From NCBI GenBank assembly GCA_025345505.1, contig JANVCC010000125.1:4571441-4635440 (forward strand): a stretch of 64,000 bases of DNA, written 5' to 3'. Under the pieces are notes generated by a model. That model did not search any database, was not told where the DNA came from, and worked only from the letters and a program-made list of their open reading frames with translations. Shown one piece after another: positions 48,485-61,211 of the stretch. Source of the DNA: Todiramphus chloris collaris. Lineage: Eukaryota > Chordata > Aves > Coraciiformes > Alcedinidae. The translations under genes were made by a program, and so were the position numbers. The stretch's first letter is position 1. The number at the start of each line of letters is the position of its first letter.

Positions 48485-51431
48485 TGGTATAAAATCAGAA
48501 GGAAAAATAAAGTAAAAATCTGTTCCCACCCAGGTTATAAGAGGATTAATATCAAATAGATGTGTTTGACCTATTTCATGAACAGTACTGTCTTACTTGC
48601 ACAAACTGGAGGAGGAATGAAGGCCAAAGTCCTACTAACTGCAAGAAACATCAAGGTTTCTTAGCATTAAACCCAAACCTACAACCCAGTAGGAGTGGTT
48701 TTTACTGAGTTGGCTCAGTCAGGCATAATCCTTTAGCCTTACTAAATTCTCTCTCTTGCTGGATGCTGCTGCTGAACTTTCCTTCCACGTAACCTGCATT
48801 TTATTTCTCGTCTTTTCCATGATTCCTGGCTGAGCTCACCACCTTGACTCATGACATAACACTACCACCTTGAAAGAAGATTATATACACCTTTCTGCAT
48901 CTACACATGCACATCTTTCCCAAGACCAGTCATCACAGACAATTACTTTCATGGGCAAACAATGTCCACCTTTAATCAACTTCCACCCAATTAATTTCTA
49001 CAGGTGTTGCATTATTACCAGAAAAGGAGATGAACAAAGGGAACAAAGACGGACAGAAAATCCCAGGACACCAGTGCCTGGCTCTGAGAGGCAAACGTAA
49101 TTAATTGTAGTGGTTTAATTTCTGCACCTTCTGCTTGTTCCCATGTCAAAGACCAGGTGCCTTAACTGGCATGTTAATTAGTTCTCTGTTAGCAAATGGA
49201 GACGCCACGATTGTTAAAGGCATAAAATTGCAAACGCAAAATGCTGCTGTCCTCGGCCAGCTGACAATTACCTGCCGTACTGGAGCAGATCTATCAGTAA
49301 TACTGAAATGTGATGAGGATAAATGTCATGGAGTCCAGGACTGAGTTGTTCCTTCGGGTTCATGTCATAACTCATTAGTCATGATCTGATGTTATCTCAG
49401 AGCATGGGATGGGGGACTTGCCTATCACCGACCTGCCAATGATTTAACTTATGGTTGTTTCCTAATTCCACGTAGACTGGGTGGGAGTGGAGGAAGCATG
49501 ACCAGTGTGTGTTCATAAGATTTGCTTGTTTTTTAATTAGACTCCATGATATGTCACGGTTGATGGATTCACTTAATTTCCCACTGAATCCCCTCTCAGA
49601 CTGCAGGAGCCATTGGCAGCAGCATCCTTTCATAGCACTAGCAAATGAAACAAAAAAATTGTTTGAGATGACATTGATCAGCTGAATTTTACTGTAATTC
49701 AACAGGAGTGTACACTGGCAAAAACCAAGAACACCTACTACAATGTTAAAAGATGTATTCCTCAAGTATGGGTTTAATTAGCAAAGTGGAACTGGTATAT
49801 GTGGTAGGAAAAGGGAATCTTCACCAGCTCCCAAGCTTATGGGTAGAGTAAAATAAACTGAGAATCTTATTCACACTTTTTAATATCTCTGCTTTTCATA
49901 CAACCCCCTGATCATTCTTCAAATAAAAATATATTTGAAAAGGAGCAACATCTTTCTATTTTCATACTGACGATGGAATGAAAGCCGTAGAAATTTTAAG
50001 GCACCCTGTGCTGAGACCCTACAGGGTTTTTCATAGCGAACTGTCCCATCAGTATGGAAATGAAAACTTTAAATTCATTTTGTTTTCACAATGGGAAAAA
50101 GTCCGTCTCGTGGCATTGAGGCTTTATGAAGTATGCAGAAATTTACTAGCTGAAAGCAAAACTGGATTGATATTATATATGTTCCAAGGATAAAACATCC
50201 CCTCGGAAATGAGCAATTCAGCCCTTTGAAAATCCAAGCGAGGGCAGGATGTATCGTATGGAAATCTAACATTATAGTAAAAAATGGAGAAAATGCTAGT
50301 GCCATCTATTGGCATGAAAATAGAAAGGTGAAGCAGAAGCTGGGCTCATCTGCCTATATCCAGACAAGGATAGAGGAGGCTGTTTGTTTTAATCACATCA
50401 AGTTAAGGTATTTGTAAATACGCAGTTTTATGTTTAGTCTTTTTAATGATGTTGTATTTTGGGTAAATACGTTGACTTTAAAATTAATCACCGTTGTAAT
50501 CAAGCTGCAGCGAAAGATGGGGATTTGAATGTAATGGGAATTAAGAGTCACTGCTGAGTGGATAAATGCTGGCGTACTGTCTAATGCTCTTAAGCAGGTT
50601 TGCAATGTCATCACAGACTGTATCATAAGCAGGTTTAAATTTCCCATGAAGTAAAAAGTGGAGGAATCTTTAGTTCCTAAATGTTTCCTGGCTTCCCTGA
50701 TCAGCTGCAACTGGAAAATATTTTCCTGCCTGTATCTGGACTGAAGCAAAGAGGGATTTCCTTTCAGGGAGTGTCAGTAGGAGGCAACCAGCCAAGCTGG
50801 GCATCTGACATTGAAATTCAAAGTGAGGATCTCATTTTAACATCAGGGAAGTTTGACCAACATCAAATTATTCTCAAAGTTTCAAACTAAAATTTATTTC
50901 TCTCCCTGCTTTCTGTCCTTGTCAACAGGACAAGTCAGACTCCAGGCACTTGGTCTTCATTTGGCAACACAGATTCTTGCAAGGCTGGTATGAAGGACCT
51001 TATTTAGGGTATAGGACTGTTGAGCTCTCTGCCTTTGGAACCCCTGCTCCTATAACCTGCTTCGAGATGAAAACAGGATGAAAGGCAATAGGTGAATGGT
51101 GTATCTTATACTGAGGTCAGGCTTGCTAAAGGCAGCAGTATGTTCCCCACAGGTAGACAGTGTGTCTCTGGAGAGCAGGAGAATGGGAACAGAGAGGCAT
51201 TCCTCCAGCTTCTCCATCATACTACAAAAAACAATACAGAGTACCACACAGCTGGGTCCCTTGAAGAAACAAGAACCTGAGACATCTCTTTGAAGGAATG
51301 CTAACACCTGTAATGTGTATCCATGGTGGCATATCCCTGCAACCACCAAGTTATTTCAGGAACTGTTGTGGCTGCAAGTAATTTCTTTCTAGGATGGGTT
51401 TCTTCCATTTCTGCAAAAGCTTGGTACTCAC

Positions 51432-51542
51432 AAATGGACACTATGTCATCTTGGAAATTGTTGTGACCCTTACTCCAAGGAATAGAGACATTTTCCATAG
51501 TGTTATTTTCTGACACTTTACTGAGGCATTCCATAGGTCTAT
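51432..51542 (-). other. Candidate 111-nt exon, unproven
   Basis: On the minus strand a run of 10 T followed by CAG gives a strong acceptor just before this segment (complement at 51543-51552), and a GTGAGTACC donor follows it (complement at 51423-51431). The enclosed 111 bases, a multiple of three, are open in the frame reading RPMECLSKVSENN, and that frame continues on both sides for 147 codons in total. No similar neighbour exon was found. Chance occurrence of such a pair in 64 kb is quite possible. Confidence 0.15.
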
Positions 51543-51767
51543 CTGAAAAAAAAAAGTGCATTTTCCACCTATGAAGAAAGGCCAAGTTACACAAGTGGTA
51601 GAATTTCAGTGTTCTTGCTTGATACCAGCCAGCTGTCTGCAGACAGTCATCTCTCTTGGTAGGCTCTTCCTTTCCCTTCATTCCCATTACCCAGGGCACA
51701 TAAGGGCTATCTGAACAACTTCTTTCATGCTGTGGCCATCCCATAGAGATGAGCTGTGTCAGTCATT

Positions 51768-51891
51768 TGTTTTTTTATTTTTTTTTCTGCGTGCCTTTTC
51801 TGTTTGTGTGTGTGTGTGCATGGGTTTTTCAGGGTTTTTTTTGTTTGTTGTTGTTGTTTGTTCTTTTTAAATAGTTTTGTGTGTGTGTGTT
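51768..51891. repeat. T/G-rich low complexity with two (TG)n runs
   Basis: A T run, then (TG)7 at 51805-51818, a TTG-rich piece at 51840-51860 and (GT)6 at 51879-51890. The 94-codon frame here, rich in Phe and Cys, reflects composition only. Confidence 0.88.
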
Positions 51892-53629
51892 ACTTCACAT
51901 GTGATGGCTGCTGCAGGTGGTCAGTCCTAGAGAGAGCACATCATGACCTCGTAAGACTTCCTCCTGCATACTACACTTGGATAGTTTCTGATTTTCTCTC
52001 TGATTTTTTTTTTTCCTGTGCTGCCTTTACAGTTCTTTGACATTTTCTCCCTTCTCTTTCTGGGGATGTTACACGTAAGACACTGGTGCAAAACTCATTC
52101 AAGTCTGAAAAATTAGTTCTGTTTTACCTCTTTGTTTATTCTGATGGAAGAAATCAGTCTTAAAACGAAGGCATGTAAAACAGGTTTCTCCCTCTGTCTT
52201 TCTCCTAAATATTAATGTATCCCAAAGGAAATATCTTGCAAGAGCATCTCTTCTATATCAGAATTAAAAAAAAAAAATAAAAATAACTTAATCAGTTGTA
52301 TACTTCCTTTTGTCAAAGCTTGTCTCTGGAAGGGGAGTTAGGAACACAGGGAATGAGTTCTGCAGGGACTTTTGATAACCATAAAGAACAAACTTGCAGT
52401 ACATGATCCTGAGTATTATCAGAGTCATCTTTTCACTCTAGCCATGAATATGATGTCAGGTTCCTGTGGCACACATTAGTCAATACCAGGGAACTCCAGT
52501 TAATGTTGCATCCTCTCAGTATGAATATCTTGTGTCTTTAAATCATGATGCAGTTTGATGATTATCTTCCTGTGGCAAATTCTTAATAAATCAAAAAAAC
52601 CCCAAAGCCTGATACTGACTTCAGCTAGTATGATGCAATCTTCTTCATTAGTAGCTAAGAAAGTAGAGCACTGGTTTAGATTTATTTAGGAGTCATTCTG
52701 TAAGAACATACACGTACAGAAGCTTAGATGGAGACTGGAAGCTGAATATCAAGCTATGAGATGTGTATGACGGGTAAGTACCTCTGAAATTAGCCACAGT
52801 TTTCAAGAAGTCAGAAAATGTAGTCATTACCCATCCTGTGTGGTGTCTCCAATCTCATCTGAAAGTCTAAATTAAACAATGTCTCCTCCCTGTGTATTTC
52901 ATTCATTGTGTGAAAGCCATTTCTCATTTTCCCAGCAGCTGATTCACTACTATTAAAGGGAAACTTGTGAGATGAATGAGTGTCTCCCTCGCTTTGTTGA
53001 TTTAAACAGGTTTTGATCTATTATTTGGTGATGATTCTGGCAGACATCTCGAGTCAGAAGTGCTGACCTACCTGTTCCATACATCCTTCGGACCAGGCTG
53101 AGCAGAGATGGTCCTGCCCTGTCCCATATCTCTTCCCCAGCCTTGTCAGAGTAGAAGAGCAGAACATTTTTATGTATTAATTTTCTTACCAGTGTTACAT
53201 TCCCAAGGTACAGGGAGGCCAAGGGTCATGGAAACACTGGAGACAGTACATACTCATGCATGAATGGAAAGTTTTACAGTCAAGAAAGATGATGAGTAGG
53301 AAGATAATTTGCCATAGAGGGAGTCTTGGAGTAGGTATATGATGTCAGAGGTACCTGAAGTATATTCAGTGCAAAGAAAAAAACTTGCTATCAAAGGCTG
53401 ATGCCTGGCATGACTGACTATACATGACAGGAAAATATTAGGGACCAACCAGCAGCACTTTATCCCTGACTCCAGTACAGGTGACTTCTAATTTTCTATA
53501 ATTCCTTCCAAAATGTAGAAACGTTGCAAGTCACAAAATTATTTTTCTTTTTTCCTCTCTCTTGATTCTTATAAATAAATTCTACTTGTTCCATTGCAAT
53601 TCTTTTTATAAAGTCAACGAACCTTTGTC

Positions 53630-53660
53630 AAGAAAGAAAAGGAGAGGGGGGGGGGGAAAA
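53630..53660. repeat. Homopurine tract with 11-G run
   Basis: Thirty-one purines in a row, including G11 at 53646-53656. Such tracts can form triplex or G-rich structures in principle. No gene is nearby in the window. Confidence 0.9.
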
Positions 53661-54890
53661 CACCCTGCGAGAGAAACCTGGCAAGAAAGCTTGCACGTTG
53701 GTTCAATATTGACATTATTTTAAAACTTACATGGAAGGAGGTAAAAGCTCTCTGTGAGAATTGGGAACAGGTTTCACGAAGTTCATACTGATTACTGGTG
53801 TGATGTCGAAGCTAGTCACTTTGAACAAGCCTGAGCTCCGGTTTCCCAGCCTGGAAATGGTTGCAATAACTCCCATCACAGGACTGATGGGGGTTTGCTG
53901 TTCCTTGCAATATATTTTGCCAGAGGACTTGATGGAAGGACAAACATTTGCACCCACCAAAATGCTGTGACATTTCCACATTGTTTAAGCATGCTCTCTT
54001 ACATACTCCAAGTTTAGTACCTGCTTAAAGAAAACCTTAAAATTAATCTTGCAGAGATGTTCGAATCTGTGCATCAGCACTTTCCACCCACCTTTCTGGC
54101 TCCTGTGGTCCCAGGACCACCACTCAGTGGTATGTGCCTCTGTGCATTGATCCCTGCAAACTGAGGGGGAAGTACTGACACTTGCCCCGTGAGCAGGAGC
54201 AAAGAGGAAAGGATTTAACTGCCAACCACATGCACACACCAAGTCATTCTATCTTTTACCACCTGAAAGCCAGCATTCTGCATCCAGCTAAAAATGGCTA
54301 AAGAATTTCCTTTCTGAGAGGCACTTTTTTCAGTCATACCCATTTCTTATTCTTTTTAGTCTACTTTAGAAGAGATGATGGCAACAGGTCACACTCAAGT
54401 TGTGAATAAGTAGCCTTAAAGACAAAGGACATGTAACAAAAAGAAGTGTATGTGCTGTCACCTGAGTAGAAAATGTGACTCAGAGGTAATCAAGAAAATA
54501 AAATGGGTCTGATAAAAGAAACTCTGGCAAAGCAGATGAATTTTTATAATAAATCACATAATGTAGAGTGCAAAACCTCCTCCTCCATAGGAAAGAGCAA
54601 CCAAGAAAATTCATCTTTAAGCATTTCATATATATATATATTAAAAAAAAGGTAGCTAAGACCATCTCTCAGAAACATCCACCCACCTTTTGAGATCTTA
54701 AGGGTCTGAAACCATCACATGCATTACCCTGACATGTTCCATGGCCATGTTTCTGAAACTCCAAATGAAGTACCACTCTGCAGCTTTTTAATGAGCCACA
54801 GAGATGAGGTCTCAATGTCAGCTGCACCTTCCTTCCCTCACTGTCCCCCACTGTCTGTTGCCACTCTCAGGTCCAATTTTGTCTTTGAGT

Positions 54891-55325
54891 CTAGAATCAT
54901 AGAATATTTTGGGTTGGAAGGGATCTTTAAAGGTTATCTAGTCCAACCCCTCTCCAGTGAGCAGGGACATCTGCAACTAGAGAAGGTTGCTCAGAGCCCT
55001 GTGCAGTCTGACCTGGAATGATTCCAGGGATGGGGCTTCTACCACCTCTTTGAGCCACTTGTGCTAGTGTTTCACCACCTTCATTCTAAAAAATTCCTTC
55101 CTCCTATCTAGTGTATATCTCTGTTCTTTTAGTTTAAAGCCATCAACCCTTGTCCTGTTGCAACAGACCCTGCTAAAAAGTCTGTCTTCATCTTTCTTAT
55201 AAGTATTTAAGTATTGAAAGGTCACAACAAGGTCTCCCCAGAGCCTTCTCTTCTCCAGCTGCACAACCCCAACTCTCTCAGTATTTCCTCATAGAAGAGG
55301 TGCTTCAGCCCCCTGATCATTTTTG
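54891..55325 (-). mobile_element. CR1 LINE, about 435 bases
   Basis: Reversed tail TAGAATCATAGAATATTTTG and GGTTGGAAGGGATC, then GATTCCAGGGATGGGGCTTC and RT C-terminal sequence. The minus-strand frame at 55064-55264 reads QLEKRRLWGDLVVTF, later NRTRVDGFKLKEQRYTLDRR, typical of the CR1 ORF2 end. It is cut near CCCCTGATCATTTTTG. Confidence 0.93.
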
Positions 55326-58300
55326 ATTGATTGAACACATTTTGAATGAGCTGGTTTTGCATAACTTCAGAGTCAGGATCTAAGTTTGAGCTGTCTCTTC
55401 TGCAGGAATTTCCCTTTCCAGTGAGCCAGTCTTGCTCCTAACCCTAGCCAATGCATAGGCTCTATGCACTAGTGACGTGTTTTGGCTTGACAGACCCAAG
55501 CTAAGTCCTAAATAAACACTGCAACAAAGATATATCCTTCTACAGAGTACATGTAGCAAGCAACCTTCTATAGTATAATAGACATAAGCACTTGTTATGG
55601 TGACTTCTGGAAAGCAACGTGATGACATATCCAGAGTTACTTCTGTACTGACAATGGAAAGAGAAAGAGCTATATTCCATGTGCATTCAAGGGAAGGACA
55701 AAGGTTGGAAGGGTGTGGGTAATCAAAACCCAAATGGAGATCAGAGGTAAATCAGGAAACTCATGGGCTGAGGAGTGGAGAAGGACAAAGCCAGACAGTG
55801 AGGGCAAATAAGCATGACTGGTATAAACCTGCTCTCTCGTACTCGCCTTGATGCAAGACATCATTAAGTGGTTCTTGCAAGAGCCCTTGGCACACAAGTT
55901 GCAGGAGAAATCCCACATAACATTAATCTGGACCATGGCATGAAGATTACCCCACAAAGCATTTCTTGTGCATGGCAGCCTTCTAATCTGGAAGCTGAAT
56001 GGTGTGCAGGGAGATCTACAGAGGTGATGGAACCACCCCTTGAACTGGGGAAAAGTACCTTGAACCTGGCTGAAACTCGGTTGCCTCTTTATGAATCAAG
56101 GCAGCTGCCTACTCGGGGGACTGTGCAGGAGTAAAATTTCTCGAAGATTTATAGTCCCTTTTCTGCACCTATTTCCCCAGAACAGATTGCCTATCTGGTG
56201 TGGCAAGAAAGCAGGCAGAAAATAGTTATATAAAAGATGGAAAATGCCCTGGAGCAAAACAAGTGTGACATATGTAGGTAAGCGCTTTGGGAAGTGCCTT
56301 TAGCATAACTTCAGACCACCAAACTCTCTCAGAAGAACCACCCTTTTTGCAGCTCAGCTCTTTCTCACCTCTTCTGCTTGGCATCTTGGTCTCTCATGCT
56401 CTCCATCGCAGTCTGCCCTCCATCTCTTTATCCTCCACATTTGCACACCTCACTTACCATGGTCTTCATGCCTAGTGAGCACCTAAACAGGAATTATTGC
56501 TGAAGGCAGCTGCGATGCAGATTGCCGGTGTTTACACACTGATGCCTAAGTGACCTTTTGAAATTGGTGGACATGAATTTTCTATCCTATTTCCCGTAGG
56601 AAAATATTTACATACTGTTGAATGGGCTGAGCTTGCTGTTATCATGTTGCTACTGTGATTTACAAAACATTACCAGGAAATAAAATAATAATAATAATAA
56701 CAAACCTCAGCATTTGGAGGCTGAGAGATGAGCCGTGGGAGCCTGGGGCACTAACATTCGAGTACAGCATGAGGCTGTGCATGTGGCATTCACCTCCCAC
56801 TCACGGGTACCCGTCTGCTGCCTGCTCCATCTCAGTTTGTTGTAATTTATTCATACACCTATGGAAAATAAGATTAAATCTCCTAATAGTTTGTGAATAA
56901 TCAGTTTTGAACAAGGCAGCTGATAATTCTCTGAGAAAAGGACTTTACTGGTAAACATCAGTTCTTAATTTGTGGATCAGGAAGAGATTTATAATGCATT
57001 TCTTGTTACAGAGATGGAGGTGGAAGAGAGGAAGGTAGGCTGATCATTCCAACATCATAAAATGTCATATCCTCCCAGCACCAAAATGGCCTGAATGTTG
57101 TCGTGCTTTTCTGTCATCTTCTTCACCCTGGTTTCTGTCAGATGTTAGAAGGGGAAGAGATAACACGGATAGGAGGAAAAAGAAATGACAAACGTAACAC
57201 ATTCAGTGACTCTCCATCTGCTGCTCTTGCCAAGGTCTCTCAGATAAGAGTATGTTTGCTCGGTTGTACCAAGTGGTGAAAGAGTGGGAAGAGTTTTTCT
57301 CGATATATCAGGAAGGGATATAGTTTCTGTTACTAGCCAGGACTTGAGATTAACTTGAGAAACAGAGGGCTTGAAGGCAGAGAGATCTTCCAATGAGGCC
57401 TCTATAAAAAACACCAGTGGCTACTGACCTATTTTGCCAGTTTTGTTCTATCATTTCTTTCCTTTTCATCCACTTAAGAGCAAGTTTGTGCTCGTGCCTT
57501 TAAGATAGGAATATCTTTCTGTTCAGTGTTGTAAATACAGAGCATTATGAAATCCTTGAGCTGCAAGATGCTGCTGTATTTTAGGTATCAACTACCCATT
57601 TGCTAACTAAGGATTACTGAATTTTTAGTGTTTATCTCTTAGTAGTACTGTGAAACCTGAGTGATTTGGAGACTTTGAGATCATAGCAACATTCAGGGAG
57701 GGAAGTGTGTGTTACATCATTGAAGTAGAAGTTGCAGCTCAGGAGTATTCCTTGATACTGCTGTTGAATTTATTTGATTTTTCTGCTACATGAAAACTGT
57801 GTTTTAGCACAACCTAAAATAAAGCAAAAAAGAAAACAAAAGAGGTCTTTATGGTATAGACACTGAACTCAATGTGTTGAGAGCAAGTTAATAGTCTACA
57901 AAGTCATTCAGACAATTCGGTTTCAAAAAAGTTAGGTCCTCCTTAAGCAGGTCACATCTGCACTAGATGAATCATAAATTGCACAGATTTCCCCATATGT
58001 CAAAGCATAAATTACTGTCATCCAGGACTGAGCCTCCTGCTTCATCCAACTGTTATGCTGCCCTGGGTATAAAACATGATATGGGCCACAGTTGTCAGAA
58101 ATTGGTTTATGAGGTCCCCATCATATGGCCAGTCTAGGCTAACCCCTCTGTCTCATAGCTTTCCATGTCCCCTGCTTGGGGGACACTCCTTGAATCTACT
58201 GAAAAGTAAGTATCCTTCAGTTCCTGGTAACATTCAGCTCCCTCTGCTTACACAGTTCACCAGAATGAGGCATACCCCCAACAACATTGTCATTTCCTTC

Positions 58301-59167
58301 AGCATTCAGTCAATGTGTCAACAGGGGCCTCATATAACTGTCATTAGTCCCTGAGAGATATTTGGTGGGACCTCTTTAGATGCTGGTTGGGTTTGTTGCC
58401 ACCAGGCCCATACTTTGCATCAGTAAAGTGCATACTGTGCTCAAAACCTGAGGGTCAATCTGTTCAGAGGGGTTATGTATGAAAAATGAGGCTGTGAATA
58501 GTCCAGACAAGAAGTTGCTGATGTCCTCTACTAGAGCTCCCAGGATTCCTGTGGTTCTCCCTGGTGACAAAGAATTGCCTCTATCTTCTCTCTATCTAGG
58601 TAATTCAAAGCAGACTGATATCTACAGAAACAGTAATAATAATATTCCTTCTTGAAGTTGGCCCCATCATGCTCATACTGAAAAAGCAGGAGCTACACAA
58701 ACTACCACAAAGCCTTAAGAAGCCTGAAAAGCTGCTTTTGTTCTGCTTTTCACAGGTTATGTAGATGATTCATGTCAGGATTTCTTAAAAGACAACATCC
58801 ATGTCTCTCAGAACAGGAAAGTCAAGGGCTTCTGGCATGTCCTGAGCAGAGATTATGAGAAGCTTTTTTCTGATCCCTGTTCCTTCCTAACACTGAGCTC
58901 AGAGGGTGAAACTGTGAGTGCATGAAGTCACAGCAGATGGGAAGGGAAACCTCATAGAGCTGTGGTGGAAGCTAGAAGTCAAATCCTGCTTCAGGTTTGG
59001 CTCTGGTCGACCCATCTACAGTCAACAGGTTTCCTGATGGGATAAGAGAAGCCTAGTTTGTCCACAAGCCCTGTTTGGCCCCTTAACATGGAGAAGATAA
59101 CCTCTTTTCAGATGAAGACACTTCTGCATGTAACAGTATGGTGAATTCTGCTGGGTCTGCCATTTAA
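55326..59167. other. Gene-free stretch
   Basis: No gene or interspersed repeat recognised in about 3.8 kb. It includes a short (AAT)n at 56684-56700 and a CNE-like AT-rich part near 56860-57010. Confidence 0.5.
56684..56700. repeat. (AAT)n microsatellite
   Basis: Seventeen bases of perfect AAT units in an AT-rich context. Confidence 0.9.
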
Positions 59168-59866
59168 TTGTCCAAAGGTGCAGTTTGCAGACGGTCGACA
59201 GAGTCTCTTTTACTCAAGCAAACAATGAGGTACACTCTTATCCCTTTCCACGGGAAGAAAAGACCTATTGTACAGTGGTACTCCACCTGGGACTTTCTCC
59301 AGCAACATCTGAGTACACAGCATCAGACACACCTAACTACTCATTTCAGGAGGTTATCTGAGAAACACAAGTTAGTTGTTAAGTTACACACAGACCTTGT
59401 TGTGTGTAGACCCTCCCTGGCCAGACACCAGTCTGAAGAGCAAGACTTTAAAGGTGACAATTTATTCAGCTCAACAGGATGCCCATCACACACAGAGCTT
59501 ACATACATGCAGCAAATCACCACTTGTCGCCAACAGAGAGCAAGTGAGTGGAGATGTTGGATTTCAGGGCATGATTCATCTTATCCTGAAACAGATGGCT
59601 GCTCTTGGATCATCCAAGATCAACACACTGTGAATCGCTCTGCTGACTGCATCTCCATTGCTCATACTGAGAACTCTTGTCAGCTGGCTCAGATGAAGGC
59701 ACCTGTATTGCAGACATCTGAAGTTAAGTGCCTACATGGTCGTCCTACCCTGAAATGTCTCAGGAGTTGCACAACTGGTGGTGTCTGCCCAAAGGAGAGT
59801 GTAACCTGCAAGGGAAAAGGCAGACTGAGGGTGTGCAGGGGCATCCAAGATGCACGCTGTGTCTAA
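59168..59866 (+). other. 232-codon open frame, Cys-rich C-terminus, unidentified
   Basis: This is the longest open frame in the window. It starts directly after an in-frame TAA at 59165-59167. The first ATG is at 59225, leaving 213 codons. Residues 188-232 contain seven cysteines spaced C-x8-C-x3-C-x5-C-x6-C-x8-C-x7-C, and the whole frame has about 15. There is no signal peptide, membrane segment or domain that I recognise, and no poly(A) signal or splice pattern supports it. It could be a decayed transposable element or chance. By rough estimate, fewer than one frame this long is expected by chance in 64 kb, but the margin is small. Confidence 0.18.
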
Positions 59867-61211
59867 ATTCAGGGCAGAGTTGTGAATACACCCAGAGGCT
59901 CCCCTCCCCAAAGAAGGTGGAGTGGTGAAAACTGAATGAGCTTAAGCTACACTAAGTCTGGGTTTGTACCAGATATTCTGCCTAAATTATAGACCCTCTT
60001 CATGCGCTCCAACAAATGAAAGCAGAAACAGCAGCATCAAAGAACAGCCTTTGGAGACTGTTCATGTTTGAGATCTCAAACAAGATGAGGACCTATCCCA
60101 CATATCATACCCAGTGAGTGACATCAGAGGCACAAGCAGAGGAATCAAAAGAGAAGATGATAAATACCATTCTTTATTTGTCAGTGCTCACAAGTATTTC
60201 AAATCAAGCTGTGTCCCCAGATTTGGGGTCTCACGCCTCATTCAGAAAGAATGCTTAAACTGCTCTTCAGTTCCTATTGAAGGCAAAGCAATGTAGGCAC
60301 CCAATCAAAGTTAAAAATAAGATTAAATGAGTATGTGGCACTTTGCACCTCTCCAGAGGAAATAAGTGGGGCAATCATCATTCCTGTTAGCAAACGCAAC
60401 CATGCATCTTACATGAGTTGAATGTCTCTGTCTCTTTCTCTCCACCTTTGCAAGCTATTGTGGAAGTACTGAAATAGGGCACAGAAGAATCTAAATAGGG
60501 CACAGAAAAAGTTTAAGCTGGGGAAGGGCTTGATGGAAGTGGTCCCATGTCACTATATGGTGCTATAGCCAAACCACCTGGAAGCTGGAGGGCATCTGCA
60601 GCTTTCTGACCAAGGAAGGCCAGAGTGGAGAGGCAATCCTGCCTGCAGGCTGGTGCCTTTCACCTTGCACCAGGGTCCAGAAAGTGTGCATCTGTTCAAA
60701 CACCCCTCTTTGCCTTGCAGCCTTACCTGGGAGGGACTACAGTGAGGCTCTTTTGCTTTCTGAAGCTGAAGCTGTTCTGTTTCCCTGGGCTAAAACTGAT
60801 CCCAGTGACAAACTGAGCGACAGAAAGGCCATTTGTTCACATGTGCTGTTTTGAAGCATTTGGAAAGAGGATTTCTTTCTTTCCTTTGAGGAAAAGGGGC
60901 CCATAGTGTGTAATATGGGGAACAAGCAATTAATTCTCACAAAAATCATACATTTGGAGAGCAGTTATGCTAAAGAATAATGCCTTCCAGTAGGAGAAAG
61001 TCACAAAAATTGGACTTAAGACCCATTTTGAATTTACTGACAATCCCACAGGCAGGTTTCCTGGATGTGGTGAGCTGGGTATTAAACAGTATTTGTAATC
61101 TCCTCAAAACCAATCTTTATTCTTAGAGTGACTTTCCTGAAGGACTTGTAAGATGAAGGAAAAACAGGCAAAACGTCTAGAGAAATGTGAACCTTCATTG
61201 ATATACATGGC
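59867..61211. other. Gene-free stretch
   Basis: I see no gene. A short tandem repeat (AAATAGGGCACAGAA, twice, 21 bases apart) lies at 60472-60507. Confidence 0.55.
60472..60507. repeat. Two-copy short tandem repeat
   Basis: AAATAGGGCACAGAA at 60472-60486 and again at 60493-60507, separated by GAATCT. Confidence 0.85.

Larger units (their letters stand above)
48490..54890. other. Gene-free stretch with candidate regulatory and exon-like parts
   Basis: About 6.4 kb without an interspersed repeat that I recognise. AT-rich CNE-like parts lie at about 49085-49345 and 49960-50330. A candidate exon on the minus strand lies at 51432-51542. T/G-rich low complexity occupies 51768-51891, and a homopurine tract lies at 53630-53660. 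No gene can be assembled from it. Confidence 0.5.

Noticed and set aside
49397..49765. 122-codon minus-strand frame
   Set aside because: No domain, no splice or promoter context, and composition typical of translated non-coding DNA.
50300..50325. Possible CTCF site (GTGCCATCTATTGGC)
   Set aside because: Only the outer positions fit the CTCF core. The central AG-rich part does not.
51756..52040. 94-codon frame rich in Phe, Cys and Val that looks membrane-like
   Set aside because: It reads through T runs and (TG)n repeats. The hydrophobicity is a product of composition.
58300..60000. A full endogenous retrovirus around the 232-codon frame
   Set aside because: No paired LTRs, primer binding site or recognisable gag, pol or env motif was seen in any frame there.
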